Source: Candidatus Nomurabacteria bacterium
Lineage (GTDB): Bacteria > Patescibacteriota > Minisyncoccia > Phycocordibacterales > SBAW01
Direction of reading: 5' to 3'
Assembly: GCA_943349675.1 (NCBI GenBank)
Contig: CALQZN010000035.1
Location: 1 to 5,822 of the forward strand
DNA: 5,822 bases
Shown here: in pieces, positions 1 through 5,018 of the stretch
How the letters are laid out: each line of letters opens with the position of its first letter
Numbering within the stretch: the stretch's first letter is position 1
Notes under the pieces: model-generated
Databases searched by the model: none
Told to the model about the DNA's origin: nothing
Seen by the model: only the letters and a program-made list of their open reading frames with translations
Position numbers and translations under genes: made by a program

Positions 1-558
1 TTCTACCTCTATACCAGCCTCTTCTGTGGCGGCCACAAGGTCGCTTACGTGCCGCTCAAGGCATGTAATAAAGAGTGTTTCAACTGAAATCCGCATACCC
101 TTCATCCCTACAGGGCTACCACCCATCACCCGCACGCCATCGATAGAAAACTGTAGTGGTATGGTGTGGATAATTTTGCGGTTAAGTATGGCCGCAGGAG
201 CAAGCGTTTTTTCGCTAGCGGCAATAGCGTGTGGGATATCTCGCTCTGTAACTTCAGAGTTGCCGCGCTCTACCACTGCATCACCGCGGGCAAATGCTTC
301 GTCGAGTCCCACACCCCCGAGCCCCAGGTATGCACGCTTTACTTTAACGCGCGCTGCTTTAGAGGCCTGGGCTGTGGCAGCGGCTATAGAGCGCGCCACT
401 TCTGGTACCGAAACAATGTAGCCTTGCTTGAGTCCACGACTCTCTGCGTAGCCGGTACCTAAGATACGTGGCGGCTGCCGCGGATCATCCGCTGCTTCTG
501 CAATGACCACTTTTACATGGTGTGTGCCAACATCTATTCCTGTAACAATTTTACTCAT
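1..558 (-). CDS. ftsA: Cell division protein FtsA, N-terminal 186 residues (truncated by window edge)
   Basis: FtsA is an actin-fold ATPase that tethers FtsZ filaments to the inner face of the cytoplasmic membrane and recruits later divisome proteins. Reading leftward from the ATG at 558, the frame is open to the window edge, giving 186 residues. It opens with MSKIVTGIDVGTHHVKVV; the GIDVGT stretch (residues 7-12) is the phosphate-1 loop of the actin/Hsp70 ATPase fold. ESRGLKQGYIV (about 44-54) and the EVTERDI segment (about 109-115) match FtsA subdomain 1A/1C patterns. The PVGMKGMRISVETLFIT segment near residue 155-170 is the characteristic FtsA NPVGMxGxRL region in the 1C (SHS2) subdomain. 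The rest, including the C-terminal membrane-targeting helix, and probably ftsZ, lie left of the window. The start overlaps the end of ybeY by 8 nt (ATGAGTAA), with no Shine-Dalgarno sequence, suggesting translational coupling. MreB/PilM-type actin folds are the alternative, but the 1C motif favours FtsA. Confidence 0.93.
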   Translation of the reverse strand, partial: MSKIVTGIDVGTHHVKVVIAEAADDPRQPPRILGTGYAESRGLKQGYIVSVPEVARSIAAATAQASKAARVKVKRAYLGLGGVGLDEAFARGDAVVERGNSEVTERDIPHAIAASEKTLAPAAILNRKIIHTIPLQFSIDGVRVMGGSPVGMKGMRISVETLFITCLERHVSDLVAATEEAGIEVE

Positions 559-946
559 GGGCGCCGAAGCCGAATTTTTTCATGATTCGACGTTCTTCGT
601 TTTCCATTGTAGCACTGTGATCCATACCTTGTAAGTGCAATAATCCGTGGATAAAGATGTAGGTGACAAAATTACGCTTACCCATCTTGTATAGATGTGC
701 TTGTGCGTATGCAGTGTCTTTGCAAATCAAAATTTCTCCCGATGTTTTAGAAAGAGGGAAGGCAAGTACGTTGCTCGGTTTGTTTCCCGACGCTTTGGTC
801 GGGGTTTCAGTCAGAGTGTTGGGGTTTGTGGGATGAGGATGTTTCTTATCAACCTTACGCATTTCTGCCGGAGACAAAAAAGCGACCGAAAGGTCGTATG
901 TTTTGCCGAGCACATGCTGTTTTATTTTTTCGAACTGAGGAGACAT
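551..946 (-). CDS. ybeY: Endoribonuclease YbeY (16S rRNA maturation, metal-dependent)
   Basis: YbeY is a small zinc-dependent endoribonuclease involved in 16S rRNA 3'-end maturation and ribosome quality control. The 131-residue product carries the family signature HGLLHLQGMDH at residues 100-110, with metal-binding His100, His104 and His110 in HxxxHxxxxxH spacing. PSNVLAFPL (57-65) corresponds to the conserved PTDVLSFPL strand, with Asp replaced by Asn. GEILIC (70-75) matches the GDIxIS strand. Residues 33-55 are rich in Pro, Thr and Lys and replace the usual short NxxYRGKD segment, so they look like a lineage-specific loop insertion. ATG at 946 is the only credible start: the frame stays open upstream into rpsU but offers no ATG or GTG in the stretch examined. 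The gene lies 20 nt after rpsU and overlaps ftsA by 8 nt, so the three are probably cotranscribed. No Shine-Dalgarno sequence is visible. Confidence 0.93.
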   Translation of the reverse strand: MSPQFEKIKQHVLGKTYDLSVAFLSPAEMRKVDKKHPHPTNPNTLTETPTKASGNKPSNVLAFPLSKTSGEILICKDTAYAQAHLYKMGKRNFVTYIFIHGLLHLQGMDHSATMENEERRIMKKFGFGAHE

Positions 947-966
947 GATGTCGCGTACCAGTATGG

Positions 967-1221
967 TTAGCGGCGACGAGGGCCTCGTGTTGTGCGCTCG
1001 AGCATTTTGCCGAGCTTGATGAGTTCCTGCACGTCTTCGCGGCGCTTAATTACCTTGAGTGTTTGTTTGCGGCGGACTTCGCGGGACTTTACTCGAGAGT
1101 AGTAGCGATGATTACGCATGCGTTGTATAAGCCCTGCACCTTGTACGCGCTTAGAAAAGCGGCGGATAAGGTTGACCGCCGTCTCGTTGTCGTTTTTAGT
1201 AACTTCTGCGTTTACTGCCAT
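967..1221 (-). CDS. rpsU: Small ribosomal subunit protein bS21
   Basis: bS21 is a small, very basic 30S protein located near the 3' end of 16S rRNA, where it influences initiation. From ATG 1221 the product is 84 residues, beginning MAVNAEVTKNDNETAVNLIR. The N-terminal part up to RRFSKRVQGAG (about residues 20-30) matches the bS21 core, where acidic and polar residues precede a conserved RRFxKxV/xxAG segment. The rest is an Arg/Lys-rich helical tail ending GPRRR, longer than the 71 residues of E. coli bS21 and typical of CPR versions. The frame extends 13 codons further upstream (to 1260), but that stretch (MRPMWWCG...) is Trp-rich and unlike the family, so it was rejected. The gene sits 48 nt after the HisRS-like gene, with its own possible promoter in that gap, and 20 nt before ybeY. 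Confidence 0.94.
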   Translation of the reverse strand: MAVNAEVTKNDNETAVNLIRRFSKRVQGAGLIQRMRNHRYYSRVKSREVRRKQTLKVIKRREDVQELIKLGKMLERTTRGPRRR

Positions 1222-1231
1222 ATGTGGCCAT

Positions 1232-1260
1232 ATACTACCACACCACCACATAGGCCGCAA
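1232..1260 (-). promoter_or_regulatory. Possible internal promoter for rpsU-ybeY-ftsA
   Basis: In the 48-nt gap after the HisRS-like gene, the minus strand reads TTGCGG (1260-1255), a 17-nt spacer, then TAGTAT (1237-1232) preceded by TGG, an extended -10 arrangement. The -10 matches TATAAT at four of six positions and the -35 matches TTGACA at three of six. The predicted transcript would begin about 1225, only a few bases before the rpsU ATG at 1221, so this mRNA would be nearly leaderless. Moderate evidence only. Confidence 0.35.
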
Positions 1261-1269
1261 CTTCGGGCA

Positions 1270-2406
1270 CTACGCCAAACTTTTAAGGAACCGTGGCAAG
1301 GTGGTAAGAGGGATAATGGTTTGTGAACTATTTGTGGCTGACCGTACTATGACTGTGCCGTCTAGGGCTTCTCGTTGACCCATAATGAGCAAGTGGGATA
1401 CACCCAGGGTCCGGGCAGAGTCCAGTTGTAGCCCCAAACTTTTTGCGTCAAATGACTGCCATACGGGTACATGCGCCTGGCGGAGCATGTCGACAACTGC
1501 TAGTCCTTGGAGTTTTGCGCGCAGTCCCAATTGTACAAAATAAATTTTTGGAGCGTAGGCAGGGGCGTGTGAGGCAAAGCTTGACTTTGCCACTCCTTTT
1601 TTACGAAAGAAGATGCTTGCAGATACTGCAGCGCTGTCTTTTTTGTTTGTAAGTCTACGTACATATTCGTCAAAACGGCCACCGGCGCCGCCTAAAATTG
1701 TTTCGTGTTCTTCTGCTAAGTCTATAGCAAAGACAATTCGTGGTTCTCGGTCGTCGCCCACTAAAAGGTCGTCGAGTTCATAGGGGAGCCCTAATCGTTC
1801 GATATGTTCCAACACTTCACGGAAGTGCGCGCGACTTTTTTCGGATAGGAAGTTTACTGCGCGTGGGCCGTCCGCTAAAATTTGTCGACATGTATCACTT
1901 TGACACATGTAAGGGGCAAAAGGGTTTGCAGCGACAGTACTTTGGCATGTTTCGTCGAGGTCTCCTGTGTGTCGTTTTAAATACGCAAGTAACTCCCGCT
2001 CAAAGCGAGCCTTGGAATCACGATCTCCTAATGCATTTACTCGCACTCGCGCCACTCCTGCGCCCCACTCAGTTAATATCGCAAAAAGTGTTTTAAGTAA
2101 CACTACTTCGCCCAAACTTTCAGGTGAGCCAGCAACATGGAGTCCAAATTCTGCAGTATCTTTTTGCGAAAATTGTGCCGGCACATGCGAGGGGGTGGGG
2201 GTAGCATAAAATGCCAACAGTGGTTCGGGTCTCTGTGCGACAAAAATGCTGCAACTGTTTGTTGCGGTGCCAAAAGAATGTACACCTCGTGTACGCTCTG
2301 GTGCTGGGATGCCGCGCTCTACATCACGTATAGGGCGAAACCCATAAAAAGAGGCAACGTCAGCGGCATGTGTGATAAAAGAGGTGGATGTTTGAGTACT
2401 ATTCAT
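1270..2406 (-). CDS. Histidyl-tRNA synthetase-like paralogue, probably non-catalytic (class II core plus anticodon-binding-like domain)
   Basis: This 378-residue protein shows HisRS architecture without the catalytic signatures. Residues ~1-270 resemble a class II aminoacyl-tRNA synthetase core: FYGFRPI (20-26) recalls the HisRS yGyxxI segment, LGDRDSKARFERELLAYL (126-143) and LDETCQSTVAANPF (150-163) match the HisRS insertion region, and GGAGGRFDEYVRRL (239-252) matches GGGRYDxLVxxL. Residues ~286-377 fit an HGTP anticodon-binding fold (FVQLGLRAKLQ, LRQAHVPV, AKSLGLQLDSARTLGVSHLLIMGQ). The family's histidine-A motif RGLDYY is replaced at about 215-223 by VGDDREPRI, the GRyReF part of motif 2 is not recognisable, and the glycines of motif 3 are lost, although Arg268 may hold the motif 3 arginine. 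HisZ, the ATP-phosphoribosyltransferase regulatory subunit, is an alternative, but it normally lacks the C-terminal domain and no his genes are nearby. ATG 2406 lies 6 nt after lepB, so cotranscription is likely. A role in translation or its regulation is inferred only from context. Confidence 0.82.
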   Translation of the reverse strand: MNSTQTSTSFITHAADVASFYGFRPIRDVERGIPAPERTRGVHSFGTATNSCSIFVAQRPEPLLAFYATPTPSHVPAQFSQKDTAEFGLHVAGSPESLGEVVLLKTLFAILTEWGAGVARVRVNALGDRDSKARFERELLAYLKRHTGDLDETCQSTVAANPFAPYMCQSDTCRQILADGPRAVNFLSEKSRAHFREVLEHIERLGLPYELDDLLVGDDREPRIVFAIDLAEEHETILGGAGGRFDEYVRRLTNKKDSAAVSASIFFRKKGVAKSSFASHAPAYAPKIYFVQLGLRAKLQGLAVVDMLRQAHVPVWQSFDAKSLGLQLDSARTLGVSHLLIMGQREALDGTVIVRSATNSSQTIIPLTTLPRFLKSLA

Positions 2407-2412
2407 GACTTG

Positions 2413-2967
2413 TTATTGTGGCTGCACGGTGCTTCCGGGAAAAATATCTATGGTTTGGACTGGTAAGAGTCTAAGGAATGCTCGGCCGACAATATTTGCA
2501 CGTGGCACGAAGCCCCACGTGCGAGAATCAGAGCTTTCTGGTCGATTGTCGCCCATCACAAAGTATTCAGCTGCGGGTACTTTGTAGCTTTGGTTTGCAC
2601 TGCCTTGGTTTGCAACATACGTTTCGTCAAGTAGCACGCTTTCGCCATTTGTTTTTTGTACCGACACAGTGCCCTGAGTTAGCACCACTGTTTCTCCTGG
2701 AAGTCCGATGATGCGTTTAATAAAAAACTGCGAAGGGTCTTTTGGATAACGAAAAATAATCACATCACCGCGTTTAGGTGCCTCAAATCGGTAGGAGAGT
2801 TCATCGACAATTAAATACTGTCCGTTTAAAAACGTTGGCACCATTGATGCGCCCGATACAATAAACGGTTGTGCGATAAAAAGTCGCACGGGGACAACTA
2901 TAACAAGTGCGATGAGAGCAAATTTTAGGAGTTCTGTGAAAAAATTCTCACTCTTCTCCTTCAGCAT
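2413..2967 (-). CDS. lepB: Signal peptidase I (leader peptidase)
   Basis: LepB is the membrane-anchored serine protease that removes signal peptides from exported proteins on the outer face of the cytoplasmic membrane. The 184-residue product (start ATG 2967) has a hydrophobic N-terminal anchor at about residues 13-33. All family boxes follow: SGASMVPT with nucleophile Ser41, RGDVIIF (67-73), FIKRIIGLPGE (82-92) with general-base Lys84, and MGDNRPESSDSRTWG (138-152). The length and single transmembrane segment resemble the short Gram-positive-type enzymes. The frame continues upstream to an ATG at 3036, but that adds a Cys-rich 23-residue stretch preceding the anchor and would run over the divergent pth promoter region. 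A -10-like TACAAT exactly 6 nt before ATG 2967 supports the shorter start. lepB heads the leftward operon, 6 nt before the HisRS-like gene and divergent from pth. Confidence 0.96.
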   Translation of the reverse strand: MLKEKSENFFTELLKFALIALVIVVPVRLFIAQPFIVSGASMVPTFLNGQYLIVDELSYRFEAPKRGDVIIFRYPKDPSQFFIKRIIGLPGETVVLTQGTVSVQKTNGESVLLDETYVANQGSANQSYKVPAAEYFVMGDNRPESSDSRTWGFVPRANIVGRAFLRLLPVQTIDIFPGSTVQPQ

Positions 2968-2973
2968 GCAGTT

Positions 2974-3001
2974 ATTGTAGTACTCTTTGCATGTTGCGCA
3001 A
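2974..3001 (-). promoter_or_regulatory. Predicted lepB operon promoter, leaderless configuration
   Basis: The minus strand carries TTGCGC (3001-2996), a 16-nt spacer and TACAAT (2979-2974, five of six matches to TATAAT). Six bases (AACTGC) separate the hexamer from the lepB ATG at 2967. Sigma-70-type transcription usually starts about 6-7 nt after the -10 element, so the mRNA would begin at or next to the start codon. This agrees with the lack of a Shine-Dalgarno sequence. The -35 is weak (three of six). Confidence 0.5.
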
Positions 3002-3050
3002 GCGAGGCAGTAGTGGAAAACATAAAAAAGATGCATGCAAGGTTGTTGAG

Positions 3051-3059
3051 TGATATATT
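3051..3059 (+). promoter_or_regulatory. Predicted pth promoter (extended -10), leaderless configuration
   Basis: TGATATATT contains an extended -10 (TG, one base, then TATATT at 3054-3059, five of six matches to TATAAT). Exactly 6 nt (ttctgt) separate it from the pth ATG at 3066, placing the expected transcription start at the start codon. No convincing -35 is present at 3030-3037, which is tolerated by extended -10 promoters. No Shine-Dalgarno sequence precedes pth. Confidence 0.5.
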
Positions 3060-3065
3060 TTCTGT

Positions 3066-3599
3066 ATGCAATGGATAGTCGCAGGGCTCGGTAACCCGGG
3101 AGTAGAGTACGATGACACTCGACATAACGTTGGGCGCGACTTTTTGCGCGCAGTAGAGAAAAAAATTCCTAAAAAAATAAAAATAGTGTTGCCCGACACT
3201 TACATGAACAACTCGGGGGCTGCATTTAAAAAACTAGTGACTTCAAAAAAGGCTGCCGAGAGCTTGGTTGTGCTGCATGATGAGCTCGATCTACCCTTAG
3301 GGGTAGTAAAATTCTCTTTTGGTAGTGGCGCGGGTGGGCATCGCGGGGTTGAGTCCATACAAAAAGCTATTAAAACAAAAGACTTTGTGCGTATTCGCAT
3401 TGGTATTAGCCCCAGCACCCCTTCAGGCAAGATAAAAAAGCCAGATGCAGAGAAGGTTGTGGACTTTGTGCTTGGAAAATTTAAACCCAAGGAAGTTGAG
3501 AAGTTAAAAAAGGTACGCAAGACGGTAGCAGATGCGCTCGAGCTGTTGTTTGAGGAGGGCCTAGATAAAGCGCGGACAGAAATAAATAGTAGAAATTAG
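3066..3599 (+). CDS. pth: Peptidyl-tRNA hydrolase, short form
   Basis: Pth cleaves the ester bond of peptidyl-tRNAs that drop off the ribosome, recycling tRNA. The 177-residue product starts MQWIVAGLGNPGVEYDDTRH, carrying Asn10 and the catalytic His20. TYMNNSG (45-51) supplies the substrate-binding Asn48, and VVLHDELDLPLG (68-79) supplies Asp72, the partner of the catalytic His. IRIGISPS (110-117) and VVDFVLGKF (131-139) complete the fold, followed by a basic amphipathic C-terminal helix. Two oddities are visible. His20 to Asn48 is 28 residues against 48 in E. coli, so a roughly 20-residue beta-hairpin region after the first helix is absent. The usual GGHNG loop reads GGHRG (90-94), with Arg93 replacing the asparagine that corresponds to E. 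coli Asn114. The core catalytic residues are intact, so it is likely active. It is divergent from lepB, convergent with the S1 gene and apparently monocistronic. Confidence 0.95.
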   Translation: MQWIVAGLGNPGVEYDDTRHNVGRDFLRAVEKKIPKKIKIVLPDTYMNNSGAAFKKLVTSKKAAESLVVLHDELDLPLGVVKFSFGSGAGGHRGVESIQKAIKTKDFVRIRIGISPSTPSGKIKKPDAEKVVDFVLGKFKPKEVEKLKKVRKTVADALELLFEEGLDKARTEINSRN

Positions 3600-3600
3600 A

Positions 3601-3641
3601 CAAAACAAAAACCCCACCAATTTGGTGGGGTTTTTGTTTTG
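3601..3641. terminator. Bidirectional intrinsic terminator between pth and the S1 gene
   Basis: Positions 3601-3620 and 3622-3641 are perfect 20-nt reverse complements around a single base (3621). The GC core ACCCCACC/GGTGGGGT is flanked by an A-rich arm on one side and a T-rich arm on the other. Read either way, the hairpin is followed by a T tract, so it can end both pth (stop at 3597-3599) and the convergent S1 gene (stop codon at 3652-3654). Confidence 0.95.
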
Positions 3642-3651
3642 AGTTCGTAAA

Positions 3652-4737
3652 TTATTTCTTCTCTCCGCCGTAGGCAAGTGCCATACGCATCTCTTTAGGG
3701 TCAAAGAGTGAGATGGTAAATGGGTACCGCTTACCAAGCTCGAGGCTCTGACGTAGTTTATCCTCTGTCCCAAACTCCGAGACGTGTACCAAACCGGCAA
3801 TACCTTCCTCAATCGAGGCAAGGGCGCCGTGTTTGTTAAATTTAATAACCACACCTTCCACCTTGTCGCCTTTGTTGTAGCGTTTTGCTGCTTCTGCCCA
3901 TGGGTTTTCTTTAAGTGCTTTAACCGAGAGGGAGATTTTGCCGTCTTTGATGTCGATTATTTTAACCTTCACCTTGTCGCCAACTTTAAAGAAGTGTCGT
4001 GGATCGTCCACCAAGCCCCAATCGATTTCTGAAATATGTACCAAGCCCTCAAGTCCTTCTTCCAGCTTCACAAACACACCAAAGTCCACCATGCCGGTTA
4101 CCTCGCCGTCGACAGTGTCGCCAACTTGGTACTGCTCAACCAGTTCGCGCTTCTCTTTGTCGTCGGTACCTTTTTCAGAGAAGATAAGCTTGCCTTCTTT
4201 TGGAGCTGCAGAGATAAGGGATACGGCGATTTTTTGGCCAACGAGTTTACGTAGTTCGTCCAAGATTTTGTCTTTGTCGCCATCGGTTACGCGTGGGTAG
4301 TGGTCGGCTTTAAGCTGGGATGCAGGCAAAAAGCCAGCAATACCTTGCCAGTCCAAAATAAGACCACCTTTGTTTGCCTCTTTGATAACGAGTTCAAATT
4401 GCTTCTTTTGTTTAACTGCGTCCTCTGCCTCAGCCCATAGCACTGCTTGGCGAGCCTCTTTAAGCGAGAGTTCGATGTAGCCGTCTTTAGTGTCGGTGGC
4501 TATAACTTTTGCAGCAACAGTGTCGCCCACGTTGGTGCGCTTGATAACCTCGCGGGCGTTCATGTACTCGCGGCCAAAAATAACGCCAGTACCAAACGGT
4601 GGTAGGTCGATGTATAGGCGTGCACGGTCGAGCGCCAGTACGGTGCCTTCTATAATGTCTCCTGGTTTAGGAGGTGTAGGGGCTTTGTCTGCAAACGCAG
4701 CCATCAACCCGAGCTCTTTGTTCTCTTCTACTTCCAT
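3652..4737 (-). CDS. rpsA: Small ribosomal subunit protein S1-like (four S1 domains)
   Basis: bS1-type proteins hold mRNA on the 30S subunit through tandem OB-fold S1 domains and help melt structured or Shine-Dalgarno-free leaders. The 361-residue product has four S1 repeats: about 24-93 (GDIIEGTVLALDRARLYIDL ... IELSLKEA), 110-188 (degenerate, with GIAGFLPASQL), 203-273 (VGDTVDGEVTGMVDFGVFVK ... GLVHISEIDW ... GKISLSVKA) and 287-356 (KGDKVEGVVIKFNKHGALAS ... GIAGLVHVSEF). The third repeat is the most canonical. E. coli S1 has six domains, and four are common in Gram-positive and CPR forms. The first residues (MEVEENKELGLMAAFADKAP) are an acidic, probably flexible leader. The ATG at 4737 lacks a Shine-Dalgarno sequence, and a later ATG at codon 12 is possible. 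The predicted promoter lies ~110 nt upstream, leaving a leader with a perfect palindrome, which is compatible with autogenous control. A general S1-domain RNA-binding protein is the alternative. Confidence 0.9.
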   Translation of the reverse strand: MEVEENKELGLMAAFADKAPTPPKPGDIIEGTVLALDRARLYIDLPPFGTGVIFGREYMNAREVIKRTNVGDTVAAKVIATDTKDGYIELSLKEARQAVLWAEAEDAVKQKKQFELVIKEANKGGLILDWQGIAGFLPASQLKADHYPRVTDGDKDKILDELRKLVGQKIAVSLISAAPKEGKLIFSEKGTDDKEKRELVEQYQVGDTVDGEVTGMVDFGVFVKLEEGLEGLVHISEIDWGLVDDPRHFFKVGDKVKVKIIDIKDGKISLSVKALKENPWAEAAKRYNKGDKVEGVVIKFNKHGALASIEEGIAGLVHVSEFGTEDKLRQSLELGKRYPFTISLFDPKEMRMALAYGGEKK

Positions 4738-4766
4738 ATATTGATTTGTTGGGCAGGGGTTCCGGG

Positions 4767-4787
4767 TACATAGGCCGGGCCTATGTA
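4767..4787. repeat. Perfect 10-bp palindrome in the S1 gene leader
   Basis: TACATAGGCC (4767-4776) and GGCCTATGTA (4778-4787) are exact reverse complements around one central base. As RNA it would fold as an 8-bp stem with a 5-nt loop. It lies 30-50 nt upstream of the S1 ATG, inside the predicted leader. No T tract follows on either strand, so a terminator is unlikely. It could be an RNA element bound by S1 or a transcription-factor operator. Confidence 0.75.
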
Positions 4788-4855
4788 GCTACCGAAGGTT
4801 ATGTCCTGCGCTCTATTTGCTGATAATAAAAAGCCAAACGCTCTCTATTGGCCCT

Positions 4856-4883
4856 ACTATACCTATGTTTTGGGCGTTTGCAA
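4856..4883 (-). promoter_or_regulatory. Predicted promoter of the S1 gene, with ~112-nt leader
   Basis: The minus strand reads TTGCAA (4883-4878, four of six matches to TTGACA), a 16-nt spacer and TATAGT (4861-4856, five of six matches to TATAAT). Transcription would start near 4849, giving a leader of about 112 nt before the ATG at 4737. This differs from the leaderless layout at lepB, pth and the MBL-fold gene. The -35 overlaps an imperfect hairpin, TTGGGC/GCCCAA (4870-4889). Confidence 0.45.
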
Positions 4884-4905
4884 GCCCAAGGGCTTTCTAT
4901 AAAAG

Positions 4906-4914
4906 TTATCCCCA
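4906..4914 (+). other. Near-consensus DnaA box
   Basis: TTATCCCCA differs from the bacterial DnaA consensus TTATCCACA at one position. It faces the perfect box at 4952-4960 in inverted orientation, symmetric about position 4933. Confidence 0.45.
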
Positions 4915-4951
4915 ACCGAGCTTACAAAGGTCAGTCCTTTGTAAGGAAAAC

Positions 4952-4960
4952 TGTGGATAA
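4952..4960 (-). other. Perfect-consensus DnaA box
   Basis: TGTGGATAA is the reverse complement of TTATCCACA, the strongest E. coli-type DnaA box. It is intergenic and lies 58 nt before the MBL-fold ATG. A weaker TATTCCACA (4995-5003, minus strand, two mismatches) follows near the promoter. Function as an origin or DnaA operator is inference. Confidence 0.5.
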
Positions 4961-5003
4961 GTTTTGAGGTGGGGAAGCAAATGCAGCTTTTTTGTGTGGA
5001 ATA

Positions 5004-5012
5004 TGCTAAAAT
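5004..5012 (+). promoter_or_regulatory. Predicted promoter of the MBL-fold gene (extended -10), leaderless configuration
   Basis: TGCTAAAAT is an extended -10: TG, one base, then TAAAAT at 5007-5012 with five of six matches to TATAAT. Six bases (cctgcc) separate it from the ATG at 5019, again putting the expected transcription start at the start codon. The -35 position (about 4984-4989) is not convincing. There is no Shine-Dalgarno sequence. Confidence 0.5.
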
Positions 5013-5018
5013 CCTGCC

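Larger units (their letters stand above)
4901..4965. repeat. Concentric double palindrome with DnaA-box-like outer arms
   Basis: The inner inverted repeat, CTTACAAAGG (4921-4930) and CCTTTGTAAG (4936-4945), is perfect with a 5-nt loop. The outer arms, AAAAGTTATCCCCA (4901-4914) and TGTGGATAAGTTTT (4952-4965), match as reverse complements at 12 of 14 positions. Both pairs share the same centre, position 4933, separated by non-matching 6-nt stretches (4915-4920 and 4946-4951). The outer arms contain TTATCCCCA and the reverse complement of TTATCCACA. No T tract follows on either strand, which argues against a terminator. Confidence 0.8.

Noticed and set aside
165..173. Perfect DnaA box sequence TGTGGATAA inside ftsA
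   Set aside because: It encodes Ile-Ile-His-Thr of FtsA in a conserved strand and has no partner boxes nearby. A single coding match is likely coincidence. The one-mismatch CGTGGATAA at 646-654 likewise encodes the YbeY metal motif region.
26..462. Two rightward open frames (26-421 and 166-462)
   Set aside because: They are antisense to ftsA, overlap each other in different frames and show no family resemblance.
1222..1260. Thirteen-codon N-terminal extension of rpsU (MRPMWWCGSIWPH)
   Set aside because: It is Trp-rich and unlike bS21 proteins; MAVNAEV at 1221 is the expected start. The stretch overlaps the possible rpsU promoter.
1270..2406. Annotation of this gene as functional histidyl-tRNA synthetase or as HisZ
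   Set aside because: The histidine-A motif and motif 2 core are missing for a working HisRS. The C-terminal anticodon-binding-like domain and lack of nearby his genes argue against HisZ.
1740..2466. Rightward open frames opposite the HisRS-like gene and the end of lepB (1740-2096, 2137-2466)
   Set aside because: They have low-complexity composition and no family features, while the leftward strand carries recognisable protein motifs throughout.
2498..2522. 8-bp inverted repeat GCACGTGG/CCACGTGC inside lepB
   Set aside because: It lies in the conserved box encoding SRTWGFVPRA, has no T tract and is explained by coding constraint.
2953..2961. Shine-Dalgarno-like AAGGAGAAG just inside lepB
   Set aside because: It lies downstream of the ATG, no in-frame start codon follows at suitable spacing, and a later start would damage the membrane anchor.
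2968..3036. Upstream in-frame extension of lepB to ATG 3036, with a Cys-rich peptide (HYCLACATCKEYYNNC)
   Set aside because: The family normally begins just before the membrane anchor, and the -10 hexamer sits 6 nt before ATG 2967. The extension would also cover the pth divergent promoter region.
4921..4945. Inner hairpin considered as an intrinsic terminator
   Set aside because: Both flanks lack a T tract and both neighbouring genes diverge from it, so neither needs a terminator here.
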